Shown in pieces: positions 17,489-25,834 of a DNA stretch of 64,000 nt. The number at the start of each line of letters is the position of its first letter. Positions within the stretch are counted from its first letter, which is position 1. The notes below the pieces were generated by a model, which was not told where the DNA came from, did no database searches, and saw only the letters and a list, made by a program, of their open reading frames with translations. The stretch covers positions 3,571-67,570 of the forward strand of contig DATGUN010000101.1 of assembly GCA_035301285.1 (NCBI GenBank), in the 5' to 3' direction. The stretch is from DATGUN01 sp035301285. GTDB taxonomy: Bacteria; Bacillota; Bacilli; Bacillales; Amphibacillaceae. A program made the translations under genes and the position numbers.

Positions 17489-19324
17489 TTAATCCTTATC
17501 TTTATCTTTATCCTTATCTTTATCTTTGTCTTTATCCTTGTCTTTATCCTTGTCTTTGGAATCTGAGTCGGCCCAATCAGATGTATATATTTCCGGATCT
17601 TCTTCTTGATACTCGATCATTTTATCCTCTTCCATATAGTCAGCCCAACCCATATAGCCTACTTCCCAACCATCATCGACATATTCAAGCTCGTAGCCGT
17701 TCTCTTCAGATGTTTCTTCAAAGTCCTCTTTATCGTCATCAGGATCATATTCTAGGTTTTCTTCATATGTTGTTACCGTATCGACAGAGACGATCCAACC
17801 ATCACCATAATTATCAAGTGTGAAGGAGTCTTCATAAAAATCAACCCCCATAAACCTCCCTTGATAAAGTAGGTCTTCTTCTTTCTCATATTCTGCTGCT
17901 TCTACAAGTTCATCAACTATATAATCGCTTGCAACAGTAAATTTCGATCCATCTGCGCTTGTATAGACATCCAAGTATTCTTTATTGAATTGGATAATCG
18001 TATCCTGTATATCACTTCTTAAATCTTCATCGGCTTGAAAGACAACATCTATATATTCCGAATCAATCGGCACCTCATCTGTCTTCAAGGTGCCCCATGG
18101 AAATTCTGCCTCAAACGACGCCATCATCGATCCATCTGTCACGACCGGCCCCACCATATAGTCTTCCAATACATCCACACCGATATCCTCACCATCGATA
18201 TACATTTTCACTTCGTCGAGTATACCCTCGTATGGGGCATAAACCTCGACTTCCGCACCTTCAATATAAAGATCGACATCCTCTGGCATATCCGGATCGA
18301 AGTTTTCGGTCTTCGCTTCCGCAGATAAATCTATAAACTCCGAATTATAGTTAGCAACAAATGTATACTTCCCTGGTAAATAAGGCCCGATTTCTTCTGT
18401 AAACTCATCCGAATCCGCTGTTAATACAACGTCATCATCCAACGTGATTTCGGTATCGGCATAATTGGTATACACGTCGAAATAGACTGGACTCACTTGC
18501 ATCATATAGTTATCGAAAACGAGAAACTTTTTTCCGTCCTTTTTGAGATTGATAGCATATCCGTCATCGGACTTTCCATCTTTTTCACCTTGTTCAGTTA
18601 AATGATCGACTACATCTTCCAATTCATCGGGGTTATCATTATAATAATCTATAAATCCTTCAACAGATGAATCATCAATCTTCAAATCTTTATCCTTGCT
18701 ATTCAGTAATTTTGAAACCGCCTTTGAATCACCATCATCAATTGCCTCTTCAAATTTTTCAATTGCTTTATCTGCTGAAAAAATTGAATTCCCTACAAAA
18801 TAACCAGCTCCCAATATAACGACAAGTACTGCGACGGATGAAATAGCTATTTTGGTCATTTTGGACATTTTCTTTTTTGGTGGTTTTGATGGTTGATTGT
18901 TTGTTGTACCAGAATGTCGACTACCACCACCTAAACCTCCAATACCTTGGCCCTTGGATGTTTGATCAGCTGTTGTCTGATTGATATCTTGATTATTTGT
19001 GTTTTGATTGACACCTTGTTCAGATTGTGCTGGAACTGGTGGCATTTGATCTTTGGCTTCAGTGTCAGTTTCATCATGTTGCGGTTCCATACGTTTACCC
19101 TCTTCAACCGATGGTTGCTCTTCTTCAGATGGAATGTCTTGAGATGATGTGTCCGTAGACTTCTGTTCATGTGGTTTGTTGTCATTCGAAGTATGATCAC
19201 TGGCGCTATCTTGTTTCTGAGATTGTTGTGGTATTTCTTCTTGGTCGGTTATAGACTGACCGCAGTGCTTACAAAATTTTGCATCCGGCAAAAGTTCTTT
19301 TCCACAATGTTTACAAAACTTCAT
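17489..19324 (-). CDS. TcaA/YvbJ-like membrane protein with N-terminal zinc ribbon
   Basis: A 611-aa single-pass protein. An N-terminal zinc ribbon uses C4, C7, C18 and C21 (KFCKHCG twice). Residues 30-150 are a Gln/Ser/Asn-rich disordered linker, a basic patch follows (KPPKKKMSKMTK), and residues 159-179 are the membrane helix. The outer part (180-590) resembles TcaA/YvbJ repeats: TcaA second and third domains plus a C-terminal NTF2-like fold. TcaA proteins affect teicoplanin response and wall homeostasis in staphylococci. The last 27 residues are pure Lys-Asp dipeptides encoded by a hexamer repeat. ATG has AAAGGGGG upstream. Confidence 0.8.
   Translation of the reverse strand: MKFCKHCGKELLPDAKFCKHCGQSITDQEEIPQQSQKQDSASDHTSNDNKPHEQKSTDTSSQDIPSEEEQPSVEEGKRMEPQHDETDTEAKDQMPPVPAQSEQGVNQNTNNQDINQTTADQTSKGQGIGGLGGGSRHSGTTNNQPSKPPKKKMSKMTKIAISSVAVLVVILGAGYFVGNSIFSADKAIEKFEEAIDDGDSKAVSKLLNSKDKDLKIDDSSVEGFIDYYNDNPDELEDVVDHLTEQGEKDGKSDDGYAINLKKDGKKFLVFDNYMMQVSPVYFDVYTNYADTEITLDDDVVLTADSDEFTEEIGPYLPGKYTFVANYNSEFIDLSAEAKTENFDPDMPEDVDLYIEGAEVEVYAPYEGILDEVKMYIDGEDIGVDVLEDYMVGPVVTDGSMMASFEAEFPWGTLKTDEVPIDSEYIDVVFQADEDLRSDIQDTIIQFNKEYLDVYTSADGSKFTVASDYIVDELVEAAEYEKEEDLLYQGRFMGVDFYEDSFTLDNYGDGWIVSVDTVTTYEENLEYDPDDDKEDFEETSEENGYELEYVDDGWEVGYMGWADYMEEDKMIEYQEEDPEIYTSDWADSDSKDKDKDKDKDKDKDKDKDKDKD
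17490..17557. repeat. Tandem hexamer repeat encoding a Lys-Asp tail
   Basis: About eleven copies of ATC(C/T)TT-like hexamers (on the minus strand AAGGAT/AAAGAT/AAAGAC) encode the KDKD tail at the end of the zinc-ribbon protein. The units are six bases, so copy-number change keeps the frame and only lengthens or shortens the tail. Confidence 0.85.
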
Positions 19325-19370
19325 TGATATCCCCCTTTAACATAATTGTAATATTCTTTATAAATGCTAG

Positions 19371-19413
19371 TATACTATAAATTTTGTCGATTTTGGTCAA
19401 ATTTTATAGTATA
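19371..19413 (-). promoter_or_regulatory. Palindromic promoter region of the TcaA-like gene
   Basis: TATACTATAAA (19371-19381) mirrors TTTTATAGTATA (19402-19413). Between the arms, on the minus strand, TTGACC (19395-19400) and TAGTAT (19372-19377) are 17 bases apart, a plausible -35/-10 pair about 50 bases before the start codon. The palindrome overlaps the promoter and may bind a regulator. The rest of the gap up to 19660 shows no gene. Confidence 0.45.
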
Positions 19414-19660
19414 TAGGAAATTTATATGATAAAAGTCAGCACATGAGACATGTTCAACCCTTGTCATAAAAGCATTCAAATAGCACCGATCACTTTATAT
19501 ACTAAGATTTAATATGATTCTAAAGTCCCATAAACATAGTCATGATTTATTCGATTTAAATTAAAATACAACTCAAAGGGCACGGTGAAAATCATATGTA
19601 AGAGCGTCACCTTTTATGACAAGTGATTACATTTTTACAAGTCAATATTTAAATTCATAT

Positions 19661-20716
19661 TCAAAAATAGGAACGGATAAGATTATGTAATCGGGGACGT
19701 AACCTGATAATATAAGGGTCTCTTCCAAAGTGGACACGGTTCGTCAACAACACAACATGCAAATCGATTTCCGGATCAAACCACATACTTGTACCGGTGA
19801 ATCCTGTATGTCCGTATGACTTTTCGGAAAATAAGTCTCCACAGGATGCACGTTCAGGACTCCGCACCATCCATCCCAGGCCTCTACATTCACGATCAAG
19901 TGGCGTGTGATTTTGCTTCGATACATCTAATATAGCTTTCGATAAAATGCGCTTGCCTTTATAAACACCATTGTTTTCGATCATGGATGCATAATGATGC
20001 AAATCGGATATAGTGGAAAATAGTCCCGCATGTCCACTGATACCTCCCATTGATTCAGTATTTTCGTCGTGGACAACCCCACGTTTATAATCTTTTAGCC
20101 GTTCACTATATTCTGTCGCAGCATACCTATATTCAGGGAATGTTGGTAAAAATCCTGTTTCATTCATTTCCAATGGGCGAAAAATGGATTCATCGACAAA
20201 ATGAGCAAATGAACTCTGAGTCACCTTCTCGATTATTTTGTATAATGTTATAAATCCCAGATCACTGTAAATAACGTTTGTACCGATTGAATGATCCAAA
20301 CGTTCGCCACAAATCTGATCCAGTATCTCATTTTCCGTTAGATGATCTGAATGAAACGAACGATGTGCGGGCAATCCCGAGGTATGTGTCATCAGATGTC
20401 TGATGGTCATATCTCGTTTTTCACTATCTGCAAATCCTGGTAAAAAATGTGCAACCTCATCATCTAATCTGATTGTGCCGTCATCGATCAGTTTCAAAAT
20501 GGCGGGGGTTGTTGCAACCACCTTTGTCAATGAGGCCAAATCGAATACTGTATCAAGTTTCATTGATGATTTTTCTGGATATACAGTACGATCGCCTAAA
20601 GCCTCCTGAAACAAAACCTTTCCTTGATGAGAGACGTGTAACACCGCACCAGGTATATGCTCCAAGTCAATTTCTTCATTCAGTAAATCACGTATTTCCT
20701 GTCGCATAGTAGACAT
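19661..20716 (-). CDS. Serine hydrolase of the beta-lactamase/DD-peptidase class C fold
   Basis: A 351-aa protein without a signal peptide, hence probably cytoplasmic. The motif S62-L-T-K65 (LASLTKVVAT) carries the nucleophile, Y150-S-D is the second motif and HTGFTG near residue 299 is the third. This is the class C beta-lactamase-like esterase/DD-peptidase group (YbbE and AmpH relatives). The gene neighbourhood holds no muropeptide genes, so the substrate remains unknown. In-frame ATGs at codons 1 and 4 are both possible; an AAGGATG-type site supports the region. Confidence 0.82.
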   Translation of the reverse strand: MSTMRQEIRDLLNEEIDLEHIPGAVLHVSHQGKVLFQEALGDRTVYPEKSSMKLDTVFDLASLTKVVATTPAILKLIDDGTIRLDDEVAHFLPGFADSEKRDMTIRHLMTHTSGLPAHRSFHSDHLTENEILDQICGERLDHSIGTNVIYSDLGFITLYKIIEKVTQSSFAHFVDESIFRPLEMNETGFLPTFPEYRYAATEYSERLKDYKRGVVHDENTESMGGISGHAGLFSTISDLHHYASMIENNGVYKGKRILSKAILDVSKQNHTPLDRECRGLGWMVRSPERASCGDLFSEKSYGHTGFTGTSMWFDPEIDLHVVLLTNRVHFGRDPYIIRLRPRLHNLIRSYF

Positions 20717-20915
20717 CCTTCCGATTTAAAAATATTTTTTCATAATGTTTATCTACCATTATAACAAGGTTTTATCATTTTGATAGAGAAATCATGTTGC
20801 TTTATTCAGGGTAATATATACACTGAGGAACTTTGATGCCGGTATTCCTTCTGTTTACTTTTTATGTTATATTGACATCACAGTTAAAAATGTCATAGGA
20901 TTGGGAGTCGATAGT

Positions 20916-21512
20916 ATGGAAATGGTAAAAATTCCGGATGTTCCCACTATTTGTCAACATCCAGAAATGCCCACAGGATGTGAAGCGACAGCACTGACAA
21001 TGTTGTTGAACTGGGCCGGAGAGAGTCTGACGAATCATGAGGTTGTCGAGAGATTGCCAAAAGGAGATAAAGTCGAATTAATCGACGGTATATGGCGCGG
21101 AGGTGATCCACACACCGAATTTGTGGGGAATCCATATGAAGACGAAGGATGTTTTGGTGTTTTTGAGGGTCCCATTTTAAAAACGATTGATGCTTTCATG
21201 CCTGACCGAGGAGTTGACTTAACGAACCAACCGTTTGAAAACTTGCTTGAAATTGTCGGGAATGGGAAACCAGTCATGGCCTGGACAACCATCGACCAGC
21301 AAACAACATTCCATAGTAAGACTTGGACAGATCAGAACGGCCGGACGATTAAGTGGCATCGTTATGAGCATGCAGTTATTATTGTTGGATTCAATGCGGA
21401 TAATATTATCGCGAATGATCCTACCACAGGTAAAGAGGAACATTATCAAAGAGATCTTTTTGAACGAAACTGGGCCTCAATGGGCAGACGAGCTCTGACA
21501 TTGAAAGATTGA
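20916..21512 (+). CDS. C39-like cysteine peptidase family protein
   Basis: A 198-aa soluble protein. The frame can be extended to a TTG at 20901, but the ATG at 20916 has GGGAG eight bases upstream and is chosen. PTGCEATAL places the catalytic Cys at residue 22, H152 lies in EHAVIIVG and D168 in NDPTTG, matching the papain-like peptidase C39_2 family. There is no ABC exporter or double-glycine peptide nearby, so it is not a lantibiotic-leader protease of the usual kind. No secretion signal is visible. Confidence 0.8.
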   Translation: MEMVKIPDVPTICQHPEMPTGCEATALTMLLNWAGESLTNHEVVERLPKGDKVELIDGIWRGGDPHTEFVGNPYEDEGCFGVFEGPILKTIDAFMPDRGVDLTNQPFENLLEIVGNGKPVMAWTTIDQQTTFHSKTWTDQNGRTIKWHRYEHAVIIVGFNADNIIANDPTTGKEEHYQRDLFERNWASMGRRALTLKD

Positions 21513-21555
21513 GTAAGGACAAACAGGTTGTCATAGTTAGGATGGCAACCTTTAA

Positions 21556-22038
21556 TCATACCTCATTGTCTTTCTCAGCAAATTTATCGACTTTTGCCAT
21601 ATCGCATAATGTCTGAGCGAAATGAATACACCGATCAATATCATCTGCGTTCGGGGTCAAGTCCGCTTTGATCTTTTCAGGAACCATTCTAGCACCTTTA
21701 TCACTTAAATGTTCCCACATGAGATCAACCGCCCCACCATACGTATCATAAAAAGAATCAGCTGAACCAAATACACCGAATAACATACCTTCTATATCTA
21801 CATCATCCAATTCCTCATAAAAATCCTCCACTTCGTATGGAAGATCTCCGCCATCCCACGTATGTGTCCCAATGGCGATCGCTTCATAATCGGATAGTTC
21901 ATCCACTTCAACGGGATCAAAATCAAATGTTCTTGTTTCAACTTCATAACCTTGTTCTTCAATATAGTTGATAATCGCATCAGCCATTAATTCGGTATTG
22001 CCTGTCATACTTGCATATAAAACTAATATCCTGCCCAT
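21556..22038 (-). CDS. Flavodoxin
   Basis: A 160-aa FMN-binding electron carrier. The phosphate-binding loop is YASMTGNTELMAD at residues 8-20, and acidic residues cover the surface, as in B. subtilis YkuN/YkuP. Aromatic FMN contacts are plausible in THTWDGGDLP and ADSFYDTYGG. An AGGAGG site precedes the start. A good Fur box lies 40 bases upstream, so it probably replaces ferredoxin when iron is scarce. A ferredoxin gene lies only about 450 bases away. Confidence 0.92.
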   Translation of the reverse strand: MGRILVLYASMTGNTELMADAIINYIEEQGYEVETRTFDFDPVEVDELSDYEAIAIGTHTWDGGDLPYEVEDFYEELDDVDIEGMLFGVFGSADSFYDTYGGAVDLMWEHLSDKGARMVPEKIKADLTPNADDIDRCIHFAQTLCDMAKVDKFAEKDNEV

Positions 22039-22077
22039 TGTGATTCCTCCTCGGAACTAACCTGAGTCCATTCTAAT

Positions 22078-22092
22078 TGATAATGATTATTA
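22078..22092. promoter_or_regulatory. Fur box upstream of the flavodoxin gene
   Basis: TGATAATGATTATTA matches the 7-1-7 Fur consensus TGATAATNATTATCA at 14 of 15 positions. It sits 40-54 bases before the flavodoxin start codon, the position expected for iron repression, as for the ykuNOP flavodoxin genes of B. subtilis. Confidence 0.8.
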
Positions 22093-22222
22093 ATTTCAAT
22101 GATTTGAATCACAACTTCATAATGAAATAAGAGACATAACCAACATAACGCTTTTTATTCCGATGCCTTTATTATTATTGTACAATATATTATAATACGA
22201 CTTAACTAGGAGGATGACATGA

Positions 22223-22363
22223 ATGCAACGTGTGAAAATGAAAGTTCAAACAGCCTATCACGGTGATTTACTTCGGGCCGGAAAAATATATGAAATTGAT
22301 GAAGCCACCGCAGAACGATGGATTGATAGCAACATCGCGGAAAGTACGGATACTGAAGAATAG
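22223..22363 (+). CDS. Small phage-type protein, 46 aa
   Basis: A short gene between the flavodoxin and ferredoxin genes. AGGAGG (22208-22213) lies nine bases before the ATG. The product runs VKMKVQTAYHGDLLRAGKIY then EIDEATAERWIDSNIAE: a beta-rich fold that ends in an acidic tail. This 'long-term-charge, then AERW...GIAE' pattern is typical of small proteins in Gram-positive prophage structural clusters, recalled from memory. No other phage gene is nearby, so it may be a domesticated or stray copy. Its function is unknown. Confidence 0.7.
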   Translation: MQRVKMKVQTAYHGDLLRAGKIYEIDEATAERWIDSNIAESTDTEE

Positions 22364-22439
22364 AGAACATGGTTCGAGAGACGTACTGAGCGTTTCTTGA
22401 TATCTACCTTGTTAAGATAAAAGGATTTTAAACGTAAAC

Positions 22440-22465
22440 AGAGGCGCATTGGGGAATGCGCCTCT
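22440..22465. terminator. Hairpin between the small phage-type gene and ferredoxin
   Basis: An 11-bp perfect stem (AGAGGCGCATT, 22440-22450, with AATGCGCCTCT, 22455-22465) around a GGGG/CCCC loop, between two convergent genes. Neither side has a long T-run, so termination strength is uncertain; position and stability suggest it serves both. Confidence 0.65.
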
Positions 22466-22488
22466 TCTCTGTGCCTAGATTTTATATG

Positions 22489-22728
22489 TTAACGATTGGC
22501 AAAGAACTCCTCTGCCTCATCCAAAAACACTTCCTGATCTGGGGTCAAATCGTACTCTTCTTCTATTGCTTCAACCGGGCAAACTGCTTTACACGCACCG
22601 CAGTCTATACAAACATCCGGATCTATATAAAATTGCTTTTCCCCTTCTTCTATGCAATCTACAGGACATACACTGACACACTCACCGGACTTTTCTCCAC
22701 GGCAAGGATCCAGTATGACAAATGCCAT
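22489..22728 (-). CDS. fdx: Ferredoxin of the 7Fe (3Fe-4S plus 4Fe-4S) type
   Basis: A 79-aa electron carrier. The frame is open from 22761, but the ATG at 22728 has AGGAGG upstream and gives the usual MAFVILDPC start. Cysteines at 9, 17, 21 and 25 and the second motif CIDCGACKAVCP supply the two clusters. The C-X7-C spacing in the first set is that of the Bacillus 7Fe ferredoxins. The C-terminal third is a very acidic helix. It is probably a housekeeping ferredoxin, transcribed alone. Confidence 0.93.
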   Translation of the reverse strand: MAFVILDPCRGEKSGECVSVCPVDCIEEGEKQFYIDPDVCIDCGACKAVCPVEAIEEEYDLTPDQEVFLDEAEEFFANR

Positions 22729-22945
22729 TAATGTATACCTCCTCATTTCATAAATTACCACTATCTACATCCATTTAATGATATATCAGGGTGCATTTCA
22801 AGTAAAAAGACTTCCAGAACTGAAGATTTAGTCCTTTTTAAAGAACAGGCCAAATCCAACTACATTTCCGGACAACGAGGTTTTTTCTTATTTGTTTGTT
22901 ACGTTATATATATCGTGTCAGGTATTCACTCATCTTTTTGATATG

Positions 22946-23182
22946 TTAAAATGTGCAAGATTTCTTCAAGTCCTGTTTTAAAAGGGGTTTTCGTAATAGG
23001 GCCAATGCGTCTTCTATATTTTCTCTGCTTAAAATAAAGCCTTCTTCAGTCAGGTACATCATTTCAATAATCTCGTTCATAAACACATCAAATAACCCCA
23101 TGATACGAATGGCTTTTCTTTTTAAAGGAATAACCATCTTTCGGTATCCTGTTACCTCTCGGGCTATTTCGATAATTTGCAT
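22946..23182 (-). CDS. Possible small protein, 78 aa, unrecognised
   Basis: An open frame in the 640-base gap between ferredoxin and topB. The sequence looks protein-like (GLFDVFMNEIIEMMYLTEEG followed by an amphipathic helix ending in basic residues). No convincing ribosome site precedes any of its in-frame ATGs (23182, 23137, 23098), and an antiparallel frame of the same length exists. It is listed as a weak candidate. Apart from this and the topB promoter, I see nothing in the gap. Confidence 0.3.
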   Translation of the reverse strand: MQIIEIAREVTGYRKMVIPLKRKAIRIMGLFDVFMNEIIEMMYLTEEGFILSRENIEDALALLRKPLLKQDLKKSCTF

Positions 23183-23320
23183 TCAATGTGCAACGATCTT
23201 GATGGAATGACTGAAATGCCAATGATTTATCGCGTCACTTTTAAAAGTCAATGACAATCATATATAATGATAATATTCAACAATGCTTATCGGTGCTTAG
23301 GCTTCCTCCCCTATGATTTA

Positions 23321-23329
23321 TGCTATACT
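23321..23329 (+). promoter_or_regulatory. Extended -10 promoter of topB
   Basis: TGCTATACT is an extended -10 (TGN plus TATACT), with no good -35. It lies 38 bases before the topB start codon. Confidence 0.5.
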
Positions 23330-23366
23330 TAATACTGACGAATACTGAAAGGATGTTTAAAAAGGA

Positions 23367-25514
23367 ATGCAAAAGAGTGTTATATTAGCTGAAAAGCCTT
23401 CTGTGGCAAAAGATATTGCACGAGTACTGAACTGTCACAAAAAGGGTGACGGTTATTTTGAAAGTAGCAAACACATTATAACTTGGGCACTTGGCCATCT
23501 TGTTACCCTTGCTGACCCTGAATCATATGATGATAAGTATAAGACATGGAAACTGGAAGAACTCCCAATGATCCCTTCTACATTAAAACTTATGACTATA
23601 AAGAAAACCAGCAAGCAGTTCAACGTTGTTAAAAGACAGTTGAATCGCTCTGACGCGAAAAATATTGTAGTGGCAACAGATAGTGCGCGTGAAGGAGAAT
23701 TAGTTGCACGTTGGATCATTGAAAAAGCTAAAGTAAACAAACCTATCCAGCGCCTATGGATTTCATCAGTAACCGATAAAGCCATACGCGAAGGGTTTAG
23801 AAGTTTAAAACCCGGTAAACAATTCGAAAATTTATATGCAGCCGCTGTTGCACGTTCAGAAGCCGATTGGTATGTCGGTCTAAATGCCACAAGAGCATTG
23901 ACAACGAAATTTAATGCAAGGTTGTCTGCCGGACGCGTACAAACACCAACACTTGGAATCATCGCCAAACGTGAAGCGGAAATACGCAACTTCCGCCCAA
24001 AGAAATATTATGGACTGCAATTGAAAACGAAAAGTGGGTTGACACTTAGCTGGCATGATTCCAAAAATAATACACGGATTTTTGACAAAGAGGAGGCAAA
24101 ACGGCTCTATCAAAAACTGGAAAGTAAAGCAGTCACCATTCAATCCGTAGAGAAAAAACACAAGAAACAATATGCTCCCCAATTATATGATTTAACCGAA
24201 TTACAACGAGATGCAAACCGTATACTGGGCTTTTCAGGAAAACAGACGTTACGTGGCATGCAGCAGTTGTATGAACGACATAAAGTTTTAACTTATCCAC
24301 GGACAGATTCGCGCGTCATTACAACAGATATTGTTCCAACATTAAAAGACCGGATCGCGGCATGTGGTATAGGTGAATATGCATCTTATGCGAAAAAAAT
24401 CATGCATAAAACGTTTCAATTACCGAAATCGGTGGTGAATGATAAAGCAGTAAGTGATCATCATGCGATTATCCCAACAGAAGAACCAGTGGATTTAAAT
24501 GCTATGGGAAGCCATGAGCGGAAGATTTATGATCTAGTCGTCAAACGCTTTCTAGCCATTTTATCGGATCCATTTGAATATGAAGAAATGCGTGTTCTTG
24601 GAGAAGTTCAAGGAGAATCATTTTCAGCAAAACAAAACGAAACCATTCAGCTGGGCTGGAAAGAAATTTACGGTGAAAAACAAACCAAAACGGCTACTGA
24701 CCTCCACAAGGGACAAACGTTAAACGCTACATATGTAATGACGGAAGGAGAAACAGCTCCACCAGAGCGCTTAACAGAAGGGGCACTGCTTAAAGCCATG
24801 GAAAATCCGATAAGGTTTATGGATCACACAGAAAAGCAGGTAACTAAAACACTTCAATCCGCTGGTGGAATTGGCACAGTCGCTACACGTGCAGATATTA
24901 TCGACAAGTTGATCAATGGTCAATATATAGAGTTGAAAGGTAAATATCTTTACTTGACACAAACGGGTAAACAATTGCTGGAACTCGCCCCGGAAGATTT
25001 ACGATCCCCAGCACTAACGGCTGAATGGGAGAAGAAACTTATCCAGATTGAAAAAGGCCAATTAAAAAAAGAACAATTTATTTCTGAAATAAAAACATAT
25101 ACCAAAGATATTGTACGACAGGTCAAAAACATGGAAGCAACATTTAAACATGATAATATTACAGGAACCAAATGTCCCCGCTGCGGTGGGCTCATGTTAG
25201 AAATAGAAAATAAACACGGTAAAATGTTACGTTGCAAAGATCAATCCTGTCAATACAAGAAAAACATATATAAAAACACAAATGCACGTTGTCCAAATTG
25301 CAAAAAGAAATTAAAGTTATATGGAGAAGGTGACGGACAAACCTTTACATGTGTTTGTGGTCATCGCGAAAAACTTGAAACTTTCCAGAAACGTAAAAAG
25401 AAAGCACAAAATTCTCGCGTCTCTAAAAAGGAAATCAATAAATACATGAAAAAACAAGATGACGGATTTACAAACAATCAATTAGCTGATGCATTAGCAA
25501 AATGGAAAAAGTGA
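23367..25514 (+). CDS. topB: DNA topoisomerase III
   Basis: A 715-aa type IA topoisomerase that relaxes or decatenates DNA through a transient 5'-phosphotyrosine bond. The Toprim domain begins VILAEKPSVAKDIARVL, with acidic residues in ATDSAREGE. The catalytic tyrosine is Y310 in TYPRTDSR. Two C-terminal zinc ribbons are visible (CPRCGG...C..C near 592-620 and CPNCKKK...CVCGH near 633-665), followed by a basic tail. Length and text follow B. subtilis TopB closely. The ribosome site is weak (GAAAGG, 14 bases away, plus AAAAAGGA touching the ATG). Confidence 0.95.
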   Translation: MQKSVILAEKPSVAKDIARVLNCHKKGDGYFESSKHIITWALGHLVTLADPESYDDKYKTWKLEELPMIPSTLKLMTIKKTSKQFNVVKRQLNRSDAKNIVVATDSAREGELVARWIIEKAKVNKPIQRLWISSVTDKAIREGFRSLKPGKQFENLYAAAVARSEADWYVGLNATRALTTKFNARLSAGRVQTPTLGIIAKREAEIRNFRPKKYYGLQLKTKSGLTLSWHDSKNNTRIFDKEEAKRLYQKLESKAVTIQSVEKKHKKQYAPQLYDLTELQRDANRILGFSGKQTLRGMQQLYERHKVLTYPRTDSRVITTDIVPTLKDRIAACGIGEYASYAKKIMHKTFQLPKSVVNDKAVSDHHAIIPTEEPVDLNAMGSHERKIYDLVVKRFLAILSDPFEYEEMRVLGEVQGESFSAKQNETIQLGWKEIYGEKQTKTATDLHKGQTLNATYVMTEGETAPPERLTEGALLKAMENPIRFMDHTEKQVTKTLQSAGGIGTVATRADIIDKLINGQYIELKGKYLYLTQTGKQLLELAPEDLRSPALTAEWEKKLIQIEKGQLKKEQFISEIKTYTKDIVRQVKNMEATFKHDNITGTKCPRCGGLMLEIENKHGKMLRCKDQSCQYKKNIYKNTNARCPNCKKKLKLYGEGDGQTFTCVCGHREKLETFQKRKKKAQNSRVSKKEINKYMKKQDDGFTNNQLADALAKWKK

Positions 25515-25834
25515 TACAAAAAGGATGTGTAGCCCCATCAATTTATATAGATATTTATTAACATATTCTGGGAATTAAAATAAAGTGAATCAATCTTATT
25601 ATTGCCCTTCTGAATATAAATCTGAATTTTGTTTTCACAAATAAAACTTTGAGAATGACATGTCGGATGACGGACCCCTCCGAAGACAGCGGTGTTTATT
25701 GTGAAAAGACTGTGAGAAACGCGAGTCTGAATATTCCACAGTAGGGATGGATTACAGACTAGGAAATCCATCCCACGCCAACGTAGACATGTATGTTAAA
25801 TTTAAACAACATGTGTATTGGAGTAATTGCATTT
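25515..25834. other. Gap at the left side of the accessory insert
   Basis: 320 bases without a credible gene. GGGATGGATT (25744-25753) and AATCCATCCC (25765-25774) form a 10-bp stem that may end transcription of the nuclease gene on the minus strand, although no T-run follows. The stretch at 25650-25735 is richer in G+C than its surroundings and could be a gene remnant, but it is not recognisable. Confidence 0.4.

Noticed and set aside
22953..23210. An 85-codon plus-strand frame opposite the weak 78-aa candidate
   Set aside because: No ribosome site and a composition rich in Ser/Ile/Asn without domain-like features; the minus-strand frame is slightly more protein-like.
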